Part shown: piece by piece, positions 1 through 6,930 of the stretch
Layout: each line of letters starts with the position of its first letter
Position numbering within the stretch: the stretch's first letter is position 1
Notes under the pieces: model-generated
Told to the model about the DNA's origin: nothing
The model's database searches: none
Seen by the model: the letters and a program-made list of their open reading frames with translations, nothing else
Source: an uncultured Clostridia bacterium
Lineage (GTDB): Bacteria; Bacillota; Clostridia; Oscillospirales; Oscillospiraceae
Reading direction: 5' to 3'
Length of the DNA stretch: 14,815 bases
NCBI GenBank assembly: GCA_937893605.1
Contig: CALBGG010000057.1
Span: 1 to 14,815 of the forward strand
Program-made: the position numbers and the translations under genes

Positions 1-789
1 GCGGCGTGGACGCTTGCGTTTTTTGCCCAGCGCGAGCAGTCTCCGAAAACTGTGACGGCAGAGCGCGCCGACGTTACGCTCAGTGTCCTTGCCGAGGGCA
101 CCGTCTGGCGCGACGAGGCGGTCGTCGTGTGCGATGACGAAGGCGCGTACCTTGCGCACAAAACCGGCGACATGGTCTCCGGCGGAGGCGTCGTCGCCGT
201 GCCGGAGGATATGCAGGACGCTTATTTTGAGCACCTTGCCCTCTCCGGCGGCGCAGCTCCCGACAGGATCGAGATGCCGAGCCTCACTTACGCGCCGCAA
301 AGCGGCATTTTCAGCACCTTTTTCGACGGGCTCGAGGGCGCATCGCGCGAGGATGTCGTCTCCGCAGAGCCGTTTATCCCGCAGGGCGCCGTGGGCAAAA
401 TAGTTTCGGGAGGCTGGTATTTTATCGCCTACACGCCCGAATACGACAAATTTCGAGTCGGGCAGAGCGTTTATCTCTCGCTGCCGGACGAGTGCGCGGC
501 GACGGTCGTCTCCGCCGAGGGCGGCAGGATAGTTCTGCGCTGCCGCGCATGTCTTGAGGACGTTCTGAATACGCGCCGCGCCGCGTTTAAAATACGGCTC
601 TCCGAGACGCAGGGGATAAGGATCCCCGAAGGGGCGCTGCACCATGACGAAAACGGCACTTTCGTTTACGTCATGCGTGCGGGGCTTCCCGAACGCTGCG
701 GCGTCGAGATCATCCTGACCTGCGAGGGATATTGCCTTGCTAAGGAGGATGAAATAAGAGAAAATATGCAGATAATTTTGGGCGGCTGA
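1..789 (+). CDS. HlyD-like membrane fusion protein, 5'-truncated by window edge
   Basis: The frame is open from base 1, so the gene begins upstream. The GTG at 52 is only an internal codon in a longer frame. The first residues read AAWTLAFFAQRE, the end of a hydrophobic N-terminal anchor, which puts the rest outside the membrane. The visible part has two features of HlyD/periplasmic-adaptor-like proteins. One is a lipoyl-like half-motif (HKTGDMVSGGGVVAVP, about residues 37-52 counted from the GTG). The other is a C-terminal beta-barrel stretch with IRIPEGALHHDENGTFVYV near residues 190-208. In Gram-positives such proteins are single-pass envelope proteins, some of them linked to export. No transporter partner is visible here. 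It lies 63 nt upstream of yggS on the same strand and probably belongs to the same transcript, in the place where B. subtilis has ylmD. The family assignment is fairly secure; the role is unknown. Confidence 0.7.
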   Translation, partial: AAWTLAFFAQREQSPKTVTAERADVTLSVLAEGTVWRDEAVVVCDDEGAYLAHKTGDMVSGGGVVAVPEDMQDAYFEHLALSGGAAPDRIEMPSLTYAPQSGIFSTFFDGLEGASREDVVSAEPFIPQGAVGKIVSGGWYFIAYTPEYDKFRVGQSVYLSLPDECAATVVSAEGGRIVLRCRACLEDVLNTRRAAFKIRLSETQGIRIPEGALHHDENGTFVYVMRAGLPERCGVEIILTCEGYCLAKEDEIRENMQIILGG

Positions 790-852
790 AATGCGAGCGC
801 CCGAAAATAATCAAGAATTTAATATAAAATAATGATAAAGCCGGGATGAAAA

Positions 853-1551
853 ATGAGTAACAGTATCACAGAAAACGTAAAAGAAATAAAACAGCGCGTC
901 GCGGCCGCCGCCGTAAGAAGCGGCAGAGCGCCGGAGGACGTGCGCCTTTGCGCGGCGACGAAGATGAACGACGCTGCCCGTGTGCGCGAGGCCATAGCTG
1001 CCGGGGTGGATATCTGCGGCGAGAACCGCGTGCAGGAGCTGACCGAGAAATTCGAGCAGGGCGCCTACACGGGCTGTCCGCTGCACTTCATCGGACATTT
1101 GCAGAAAAATAAGGTAAAATATCTTATCGGAAAGGTGCAGCTCATAGAGTCTGTCGACTGCATGGAGCTTCTCGAGGCGATCGACAAAAAGGCAAAAAGC
1201 ATGGGCCTTATTCAGGACGTGCTGCTGGAGGTGAACATCGGCGGCGAGGCGGCAAAGTCCGGCTTTGCGCCCGATGAGCTTGAACAGTACCTGCCTCAGA
1301 TGGCGCAATTTTCCGCCGTCAGGGTGCGCGGATTGATGGCAATACCCCCGATTTGCGAAAAAACGGAAGAAATTCGCCCATATTTTCGCTCAATGAAGCA
1401 GCTTTTTGTTGACATCGGAGCAAAAAAATACGATAATGTCTTTATGGACTTTTTGTCCATGGGTATGAGCGCGGATTTTGAGACCGCGATCGAGGAAGGC
1501 GCGAACATCGTCCGCGTCGGCACCGGCATTTTCGGAGCAAGACATTACTGA
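853..1551 (+). CDS. yggS: YggS/PLPBP family pyridoxal-phosphate homeostasis protein
   Basis: The protein has 232 aa, the normal length for this family, which is a single alanine-racemase-like TIM barrel without a second domain. The PLP-binding lysine is Lys37 in CAATKMNDA. Further family landmarks are FIGHLQKNK (about residues 79-87), GLMAIPP, and the C-terminal phosphate-binding signature that starts LSMGMSADFETAIEEGAN and ends VRVGTGIFG. Members bind PLP and buffer vitamin B6 and amino/keto-acid pools in the cytosol; no enzymatic turnover is established. The ribosome binding site is weak (CGGGA about 7 nt upstream), so this ATG rests mainly on alignment to the family N-terminus. The gene sits between an HlyD-like gene and sepF, corresponding to ylmE in the B. 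subtilis ylm cluster. A 63-nt AT-rich gap precedes it, but I could not pair a -35 box with the TATAAA at 823-828. Confidence 0.95.
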   Translation: MSNSITENVKEIKQRVAAAAVRSGRAPEDVRLCAATKMNDAARVREAIAAGVDICGENRVQELTEKFEQGAYTGCPLHFIGHLQKNKVKYLIGKVQLIESVDCMELLEAIDKKAKSMGLIQDVLLEVNIGGEAAKSGFAPDELEQYLPQMAQFSAVRVRGLMAIPPICEKTEEIRPYFRSMKQLFVDIGAKKYDNVFMDFLSMGMSADFETAIEEGANIVRVGTGIFGARHY

Positions 1552-1582
1552 GCAGGATACTAAGCGTAAAGGAGGTCGTGCA

Positions 1583-2065
1583 ATGGCCTGGCTTGATAAT
1601 ATTCGCAATGCTATGCACCCTTACGATGATGATTATATAGAAAACGAGGAGCGTGCGGCCGAGGAGGAGTTCAATCAGGAGGCTGATGCTCCCGCCGAGG
1701 ACGGCTTTGAGGAAAAGCAGCCGCGTCCCGTTTTTTCAAAGCGCGAGCCGAAGCCCCAGGCGGGCTACTCCGCTCCCGCGCAGGAAAAGCAGAAGATGAA
1801 GCTCAAGTTCGTGCGTCCCGAGCAGTTTGACGAGGCGGCCGAAATAGCCGACAGTCTCCGTGCCCGTCAGGCGGTGCTCATGAATCTTGAGATGACAGAG
1901 ACCGAGACCGCACGCAGACTGCTTGACTTTTTGTCCGGCGCGGCGTATGCTCTCGGCGGCAGGGTGATGCGCGTTTCCGCGCAGGCGTATATAATCGCGC
2001 CCACGAATGTAGACCTCGTCGGCGACGCGGTCGCCGATTTCGAGAGCGCGGGACTTTATTTTTAA
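1583..2065 (+). CDS. sepF: Cell division protein SepF
   Basis: SepF anchors FtsZ to the membrane and shapes the Z-ring in Gram-positives. The protein has 160 aa in three parts. An N-terminal segment (MAWLDNIRNAM, residues 1-11) matches the membrane-binding amphipathic helix. An acidic, Pro/Glu-rich disordered linker covers about 15-70. The globular SepF domain (DUF552) covers about 73-160, including FVRPEQFDEAAEIADSLR, the VLMNLE strand, the RRLLDFLSGAAYALGG helix and the final strand AYIIAP. The reading frame stays open to 1478, but the ATG at 1583 is chosen because a perfect AAAGGAGGT lies at 1568-1576 with 6-nt spacing, and because the protein then begins with the expected amphipathic helix. 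It is 31 nt after yggS and 34 nt before divIVA, and is probably co-transcribed with both. It corresponds to ylmF. Confidence 0.96.
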   Translation: MAWLDNIRNAMHPYDDDYIENEERAAEEEFNQEADAPAEDGFEEKQPRPVFSKREPKPQAGYSAPAQEKQKMKLKFVRPEQFDEAAEIADSLRARQAVLMNLEMTETETARRLLDFLSGAAYALGGRVMRVSAQAYIIAPTNVDLVGDAVADFESAGLYF

Positions 2066-2099
2066 CAGACAGCGACTACTGAAAGGTGGATTTTAAGAT

Positions 2100-2681
2100 A
2101 TGACTACTCCGCAGGAGATCCGTGAAAAGAGCTTTGACAAGGCAAGAAGCATGTTCGGCGGCTACGATATGGCGACCATCGACGAGTATCTTGACGAGCT
2201 GGCGAACGATTTTGAGGCCATGCAGAAGGAGAACCTTGTTCTCAAGAGCAAGATGAAGGTGCTTGTTGACAAGATCGAAGAGTACCGCACGAACGAGAGC
2301 GCCCTGAATCAGGCCATCCTCTCGGCGCAGAAGCTCAGCGTCCAGATCGAGAACGACGCGAGAACGCGCAGCGCGAACATCGTCGCCGAGGCCGAGGCCA
2401 AGGCAGCGGCGCTGCTGGGCAATATCGACGACAGGATCGCCCAGGAGGAGTCCCGCCTTCAGGCCGCCAAGCTCAGCTCGGCGAAGTTCTTCGACAGCGC
2501 CCGCGAGCTGTGCCAGAAGCAGCTCCAGACGCTCGATACCCTCATGAAGGCCACCGGCAGCGAGGTCGTAAAGCCCGAGGCCATACGAATACCGAAGGAG
2601 CAGCCCGCTCCCGTTTCCGAACCCACTCCCGCGGATTCCGGCAACACTCAGGTATTCAACTTTATAAAAGACGAGATCTGA
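2100..2681 (+). CDS. divIVA: DivIVA domain-containing cell division protein
   Basis: DivIVA proteins bind negatively curved membrane at septa and poles and recruit other factors. The 193-aa protein starts with the DivIVA lipid-binding domain (FDKARSMFGGYDMATIDEYLDEL, about residues 12-34), where the GYD..xVDxYLD pattern is typical. A long coiled coil rich in Glu, Lys, Ala and Gln follows to about residue 145. A Pro-rich tail (about 155-180) ends with FNFIKDEI. A ribosome binding site AAAGGTGG at 2082-2089 fits the ATG at 2100. The gene is last in the hlyD-like/yggS/sepF/divIVA run, and a strong terminator follows at 2736-2772. In B. subtilis ylmG and ylmH lie between sepF and divIVA; both are missing here. 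The family call is firm. Whether it acts in Min placement, in polar growth or as a GpsB-like factor cannot be told. Confidence 0.93.
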   Translation: MTTPQEIREKSFDKARSMFGGYDMATIDEYLDELANDFEAMQKENLVLKSKMKVLVDKIEEYRTNESALNQAILSAQKLSVQIENDARTRSANIVAEAEAKAAALLGNIDDRIAQEESRLQAAKLSSAKFFDSARELCQKQLQTLDTLMKATGSEVVKPEAIRIPKEQPAPVSEPTPADSGNTQVFNFIKDEI

Positions 2682-2687
2682 GTTTTT

Positions 2688-2707
2688 GCCGAAGCGAACG
2701 CTTCGGC
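2688..2707 (+). other. Perfect 8-bp hairpin just after divIVA
   Basis: GCCGAAGC and GCTTCGGC pair perfectly around a GAAC loop, starting 7 nt after the divIVA stop codon. A T-run comes before it and no T-run follows, so it does not look like an intrinsic terminator on the + strand. It may stabilise the 3' end of the mRNA or act with the terminator 28 nt further on. Confidence 0.5.
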
Positions 2708-2735
2708 TATCGGTATTTGCTTCATCGGCGAGTTC

Positions 2736-2775
2736 AAAGGCGTGCGGAAACATCGGCACGCCTTTTTGTTTTTTC
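2736..2775 (+). terminator. Intrinsic terminator after divIVA
   Basis: An 8-bp stem AGGCGTGC (2738-2745) / GCACGCCT (2756-2763) is extended by two A-T pairs. It closes a 10-nt loop and runs directly into TTTTT G TTTTTT. This is a textbook Rho-independent terminator and should separate the sepF-divIVA transcript from ileS. Confidence 0.9.
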
Positions 2776-2959
2776 AGAGGCGCACCTACATTGTGCCTAT
2801 ATGTTTATTTCGTCAGCCCGGTGTCGAGGGTGCGGAGGAAACCGAATAACTGCCGCTTCCCGTTAGCGCTGCGGTTTCGGCTTGCGCTTCCGGTCGGGAT
2901 ACCGACATAAATGTATAAGGTACAGACTAAATTCGCAACTAAAAATGGAGGATAAATTT
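2776..2959 (+). other. ileS leader region, no T-box seen
   Basis: About 185 nt lie between the divIVA terminator and the ileS start codon, and ileS needs its own promoter here. A weak candidate is TTGCGC (2882-2887), an 18-nt spacer and CATAAA (2906-2911). A small hairpin GTCGG-GATA-CCGAC lies at 2893-2906. A looser nested stem (2839-2844 with 2872-2877, and 2854-2857 with 2865-2868) lies upstream. The conserved T-box sequence AGGGTGGNACCGCG is absent, and I see no terminator hairpin with a T-run before the gene. The ribosome binding site GGAGGAT (2947-2953) is clear. Confidence 0.4.
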
Positions 2960-5758
2960 ATGGCACAGAAGTACGACGCAACACTCAATCTCCCCAGAAC
3001 CGAGTTCCCGATGCGCGCGGGACTGCCCAAGCGCGAGCCCGATATGCTCAAGCACTGGCAGGAGATGGATATCTACAACGAGATGCTTAAAAAGAACGAA
3101 GGCAAGCCCCTGTTCAGCCTTCACGACGGCCCTCCGTTCTCCAACGGCGCTCTGCACATGGGTCACGCGCTGAACAAATCCCTGAAGGACTTCATCACGC
3201 GCACCTATGCAATGCGCGGCTACTATACGCCGTACATCCCCGGCTGGGATAACCACGGCATGCCCATCGAGTCGGCCATCATCAAGGAGCAGAAATTAAA
3301 CCATAAGGCCATGAGCGTCGCCGACTTCCGCTCGGCCTGCCACGCCTACGCCGACCACTATATCGACGTGCAGCGCGAGGGCTTCAAGCGCATGGGCGTC
3401 ATCGGTGACTGGGATCATCCGTATAAGACCATGAACCCCGGCTTTGAGGCGATGGAGACCCGCGTTTTCGGCAAGATGTATAAAAACGGCCACATCTACA
3501 AGGGGCTCAAGCCCGTTTACTGGTGCGCTCACGACGAGACCGCGCTGGCTGAGGCCGAGATCGAGTATAAGGACGATCCCTGCACGACCGTTTACGTAAA
3601 GTTCCCCATGCACGACGACCTCGGCAAGCTCGGAAATCTGGACAAGTCCAAGCTCTTCTTCGTCATCTGGACGACGACGATCTGGACCCTGCCCGGCAAC
3701 CTCGCCATCGCTCTGCACCCTACGGAGAGCTATGTCATCGTCAAGGCTCCCAACGGCGAGATGTATATCATGGCCGAGGCTCTGACAAAGAAGGTCATGG
3801 CTCTGGGCGGCTTTGACGATTACGAGATCATTGAAAGACACGAGGGCGCGTTCTTCGAGAATATGCTCGCAGACCACCCCTTCCTGCCCAAGACCAGCCG
3901 ACTCGTGCTGGCAGACTATGTCACCATGGACTCCGGTACGGGCTGCGTCCACACCGCTCCCGGCTTCGGCGCGGACGACTATCAGACCTGCAAGCGCTAC
4001 GGCATGGACATGGTCGTTCCCGTGGACGATCAGGGCAAGCACACCGACTATGCCGGAAAGTATGCCGGCATGGGCACCGATGAGAGTAACCCCGTCATCC
4101 TCAACGACATGAAGGAGTCCGGCATGCTCTTCGCGTCCGAGGACATCATCCACAGCTATCCGCACTGCTGGAGATGCAAGAAGCCGATCATCTTCCGTGC
4201 GACGCCGCAGTGGTTCTGCTCGGTCGATTCGTTCAAGGACGAGGCCACCGCTGCATGCGAGGACGTGCGCTGGGTTCCGGCATGGGGCAAGGACAGAATG
4301 AGAAGCATGATACTCGAGCGCACCGACTGGTGTATCTCGCGCCAGCGCCGCTGGGGTCTGCCCATCCCCGTTTTCTACTGCGACGACTGCTCAAAGCCCG
4401 TCTGCACCGACGAGAGCATCGAGTCCGTTGCCAAGATCTACGAAAAAGAGGGCTCGAACGCATGGTTTGAGCGCGAAGCGGCAGAGCTTCTGCCCGAGGG
4501 CTTTACCTGCCCGCACTGCGGCGGCAAGCACTTCACCAAGGAGACCGATACGCTCGACGGCTGGTTCGACTCGGGCTCGACCCACTATGCGGCGATGGAG
4601 CGCGATCAGGGCTTCTGGCCGGCCACGATGTACATCGAGGGTCTTGACCAGTACCGCGGCTGGTTCCAGTCCTCGCTGCTGGTAGCGGTCGGCGCACTCG
4701 GCCGCGGCGCACCGTTTAAGGAGTGCGTAACCCACGGCTGGACTGTCGACGGCGAGGGCAGAGCAATGCACAAGTCCCTCGGCAACGGCATGGATCCGGC
4801 GGAGATCTTCGATAAGTACGGCGCAGATCTTCTGCGCCTGTGGGCAGGCTCGTCGGATTATCACGTCGATGTCCGCTGCTCGGACGAGATCTTCAAGCAG
4901 CTTAGCCAGAACTACCTCAAGTTCCGCAACACCGCGCGCTACTGTCTCGGCAACCTTGACGGCTTCGACGCAAACGACCTCGTTAAGCCCGAGGATATGC
5001 CGGAGCTTGACAAATGGGCGATCACGAAGCTCAACAAGCTCATCGAGAAGGCCTTCGCCGCCTACGACGAGTACGAGTTCCACGTCGTGTCGCACCTGAT
5101 CAACGATTTCTGCGTCGTTGAGCTTTCAAACTTCTACCTCGATATCATCAAGGACAGGCTCTACTGCTCCGGCCGCAACAGCCTTGAGCGCCGCAGCGCA
5201 CAGACTGCGCTCTTCCTGATCCTCGATACGCTGACCAAGATGTTCGCGCCAATCCTCGCCTTCACCTGCGACGAGATCTGGCTTTCGATGCCTCATCGCG
5301 CAGAGGACGATGTCCGCAACGTCGTGCTCAACGAGATGAACAAGCCCTTTGCCGAGTACGCGCTCGACGATGCCGCGATGACAAAGTGGGACGCGCTCAT
5401 CTCCGTGCGAAGCGACGTAAACGGCGTTCTTGAAAAGGCGCGCGCAGACAAGCGCATCGGCAAGCCTCTCGAGGCCTCCGTTACCCTGCACGCCTCCGGC
5501 GAGAGCAAGGCAGTGCTCGACAAGGTCTCCGACATGAATCTTAAGGAGCTGCTCATCGTTTCCGAGTGCCTCATCGCCGAGGACGACGCGGCGGACGATA
5601 CCGCCGTCACCGCCTCCGGCTCAAATAACCCGGGTCTTACCGTCTCCGTCAAGGAGGCCGAGGGTACGAAGTGCCCGCGCTGCTGGATGCACTCCAGAGC
5701 CGCCGACCCCGAGACCGGCCTCTGCCCCCGCTGCAAGGCTGTTTTAGAGGCGAATTAA
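2960..5758 (+). CDS. ileS: Isoleucyl-tRNA synthetase
   Basis: IleRS charges tRNA-Ile with isoleucine in the cytosol. The ATG at 2960 has GGAGGAT 7 nt upstream and gives 932 aa, the usual bacterial size. A longer open frame back to 2882 lacks a ribosome binding site. The HIGH motif is HMGH at 66-69 in a class I Rossmann fold. The CP1 editing domain shows TTTIWTLPGN and the GTGCVHTAPGFGADDY block at 326-341, with His331 and Asp340 matching the editing residues of E. coli IleRS. The KMSKS loop reads AMHKS at 602-606, keeping only the second Lys-Ser. A C-terminal zinc finger has Cys905, Cys908, Cys922 and Cys925, as in bacterial-type (mupirocin-sensitive class) enzymes. The gene follows divIVA as in B. 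subtilis but is separated from it by a terminator, and it ends before a shared convergent terminator. Confidence 0.98.
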   Translation: MAQKYDATLNLPRTEFPMRAGLPKREPDMLKHWQEMDIYNEMLKKNEGKPLFSLHDGPPFSNGALHMGHALNKSLKDFITRTYAMRGYYTPYIPGWDNHGMPIESAIIKEQKLNHKAMSVADFRSACHAYADHYIDVQREGFKRMGVIGDWDHPYKTMNPGFEAMETRVFGKMYKNGHIYKGLKPVYWCAHDETALAEAEIEYKDDPCTTVYVKFPMHDDLGKLGNLDKSKLFFVIWTTTIWTLPGNLAIALHPTESYVIVKAPNGEMYIMAEALTKKVMALGGFDDYEIIERHEGAFFENMLADHPFLPKTSRLVLADYVTMDSGTGCVHTAPGFGADDYQTCKRYGMDMVVPVDDQGKHTDYAGKYAGMGTDESNPVILNDMKESGMLFASEDIIHSYPHCWRCKKPIIFRATPQWFCSVDSFKDEATAACEDVRWVPAWGKDRMRSMILERTDWCISRQRRWGLPIPVFYCDDCSKPVCTDESIESVAKIYEKEGSNAWFEREAAELLPEGFTCPHCGGKHFTKETDTLDGWFDSGSTHYAAMERDQGFWPATMYIEGLDQYRGWFQSSLLVAVGALGRGAPFKECVTHGWTVDGEGRAMHKSLGNGMDPAEIFDKYGADLLRLWAGSSDYHVDVRCSDEIFKQLSQNYLKFRNTARYCLGNLDGFDANDLVKPEDMPELDKWAITKLNKLIEKAFAAYDEYEFHVVSHLINDFCVVELSNFYLDIIKDRLYCSGRNSLERRSAQTALFLILDTLTKMFAPILAFTCDEIWLSMPHRAEDDVRNVVLNEMNKPFAEYALDDAAMTKWDALISVRSDVNGVLEKARADKRIGKPLEASVTLHASGESKAVLDKVSDMNLKELLIVSECLIAEDDAADDTAVTASGSNNPGLTVSVKEAEGTKCPRCWMHSRAADPETGLCPRCKAVLEAN

Positions 5759-5950
5759 GGCTGTTGCCGATACGGTGATTGCGCAAGCCCGATATCGCAC
5801 CTGCCGGCAAAACCGTAAAGCTGTCGCTTACCGAGAGGACGATGCAAAAATTTTATCGTACTCATGGGATGCTGAACGCTATGGTTTTCACCATTGTTTC
5901 GATACCGGGCAGCTGTAAAATACGTATTGGGATAGACTCAATGCGCCTAT
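5759..5950. other. Gene-free spacer after ileS
   Basis: This is the first part of a 324-nt gap between convergent genes (5759-6082). It is richer in A and T than its neighbours. The only open stretch I can follow is a 47-codon frame from GTG 5775 to TAA 5918 (+), without a ribosome binding site, and I do not call it a gene. After the terminator, 5991-6082 holds only a short GGCGT/ACGCC inverted repeat and a GGCCGGCC tract, with nothing else recognisable. Confidence 0.5.
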
Positions 5951-5990
5951 AAAAAAGAGAGTGCAGATTTTGGTCTGCACTCTCTTTTTT
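5951..5990. terminator. Bidirectional terminator between convergent ileS and HMA operons
   Basis: A 17-bp perfect stem (5951-5967 with 5974-5990) closes a 6-nt loop, TTTTGG. The stem core GAGAGTGCAGA is flanked by six A on the left and six T on the right. Each strand therefore has a GC-containing hairpin followed by a U-run. It should end the ileS transcript and the opposite-strand operon that finishes at 6083. Confidence 0.93.
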
Positions 5991-6082
5991 GCGGCGTTTT
6001 TATATTATGCTTATACGCCTTTTACGTCAGGCCGGCCGGTGAGCGTCGGCAAAGCCATCTGTCGCCCTCTGTTTCGGCTGCG

Positions 6083-6283
6083 TCAATTCGCCACCGAAAA
6101 TCCCTGATCCTCGACCGCCGTTTTCAGCGCGGCGGGATCGAGCTTTTCGCCCTTTACTACGGCGATGCCGGTCTCATGGCTTACCTCGGCGGAGGAAACG
6201 CCCTCGACCTTTTCGAGCGCGGCCTTGACGCGCGATGAGCAGTGACCGCACTGCATGCCTTCTATTTTCATTGTTATTTCCAT
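6083..6283 (-). CDS. Heavy-metal-associated (HMA) domain protein, CopZ-like
   Basis: This 66-aa protein is a single ferredoxin-like HMA domain. It starts MEITMKIEGMQCGHC, with the metal-binding CxxC at Cys12 and Cys15, followed by an amphipathic helix (SSRVKAALEKVEGV) and the usual final GFSV strand. Such proteins carry Cu(I), or sometimes other soft metals, in the cytosol to P-type ATPases or regulators. The start is supported by GGAGGT (6290-6295) 6 nt before the ATG. It lies 17 nt after the formyltransferase-like gene on the same strand and is the last gene before the bidirectional terminator, so it is probably co-transcribed. No copper ATPase or CsoR is in the window, so the metal and its partner are unknown. 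CopZ is the closest well-known family. Confidence 0.9.
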   Translation of the reverse strand: MEITMKIEGMQCGHCSSRVKAALEKVEGVSSAEVSHETGIAVVKGEKLDPAALKTAVEDQGFSVAN

Positions 6284-6300
6284 AGTAAAACCTCCGTTTT

Positions 6301-6918
6301 TTATTCGCCTTTTATGATAACTCTGTCGCCATGGATCTCAAGCCGGTTCTGGCAATAGAGTATTATGGCCTTGGGGAGCAGCTTCCATTCCGCATCCTCC
6401 ATGATGCGGCGCGACAGGCTCTCGGGTGTGTCGTTCGGGAGAATATCCACTGCCTGCTGGGCGATGATCGCGCCGATGTTGCCGTCGATATCCGCAAAAA
6501 ACGCCGTTGCGCCGGTGACGCGGCAGCCGCGTTCGAGCGCGGCGCGCTCGGGTGCGTCGTCGCAGTTGACGAAGGCGGGGATCAGCGAGGGGTACACGCC
6601 GATGATGCGCTTGCGAAACTGCGTCGATATGACGCCCAGCGGCATGTTATAGCCGGCGAGGATGACAAGGTCTATGTCCATATCGCGCAGCTTGTTTGAA
6701 ACGGCCATGCTGTAGCTGAGCTTTGTCGGGAAAAGCGAGGGCTCGACCACGAAGGCCTCCACGCCGGAATTGCGCGCACGGCGCAGCGCGTAAGCGTCCG
6801 ACTCCGTGCATATGACCGCGGTGAGCTCGAAATTCGGGATCTCACCGAAGTACATGGAATCAAGTACCGTCTGCAGAAGTGCTCCGTCGCCGGAGACAAG
6901 TGCCGCCGCTCTTATCAT
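6301..6918 (-). CDS. PurN-fold formyltransferase-like protein, catalytic residues apparently lost
   Basis: The 205-aa protein has the length and layout of glycinamide ribonucleotide formyltransferase (PurN). There is an N-terminal ALVSGDGALLQTVLD strand-loop, LVILAGYNMPL near 84-94, RIIGVYPSLIPAF at 104-116, VTGATAFFADIDGN at 134-147 and the IIAQQAV helix start. PurN uses Asn106, His108 and Asp144 (E. coli numbering). By my hand alignment these fall on Gly107, Tyr109 and Asn147 here, so all three are replaced. The HxxxxxAL segment of PurN also reads as CDDAPERAAL. It is therefore likely a paralog that binds a ligand without formyl transfer. GGGGGAG immediately abuts the upstream stop codon and gives a good ribosome binding site 5 nt before the ATG. 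It is the middle gene of the csaB-HMA operon, with no pur genes nearby. Automated annotation would probably name it purN. Confidence 0.75.
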   Translation of the reverse strand: MIRAAALVSGDGALLQTVLDSMYFGEIPNFELTAVICTESDAYALRRARNSGVEAFVVEPSLFPTKLSYSMAVSNKLRDMDIDLVILAGYNMPLGVISTQFRKRIIGVYPSLIPAFVNCDDAPERAALERGCRVTGATAFFADIDGNIGAIIAQQAVDILPNDTPESLSRRIMEDAEWKLLPKAIILYCQNRLEIHGDRVIIKGE

Positions 6919-6930
6919 TAGATCTCCCCC

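Noticed and set aside
52..54. GTG at 52 as the true start of the first gene
   Set aside because: The frame is open to base 1 and the residues before the GTG look like the end of a membrane anchor, so the gene most likely starts upstream of the window.
740..775. AAGGAGGATG near the 3' end of the HlyD-like gene as a start site for a small gene
   Set aside because: The ribosome-binding-like sequence is part of in-frame Lys-Glu-Asp codons. The ATG that touches it is too close, and the next ATG is too far to form a sensible start.
1478..1582. N-terminal extension of sepF back to 1478
   Set aside because: It would overlap the end of yggS in another frame. The ATG at 1583 has a perfect ribosome binding site and the expected SepF N-terminus.
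2831..2845. GGGTGCGGAGGAAACC in the ileS leader as a possible T-box core
   Set aside because: It resembles AGGGTGGNACCGCG only at the first few bases, and there is no antiterminator/terminator pair around it.
3296..4165. 289-codon - frame opposite ileS (also 4391-5095)
   Set aside because: Both are antisense shadows of ileS, which is fully accounted for by its catalytic, editing and zinc-binding motifs.
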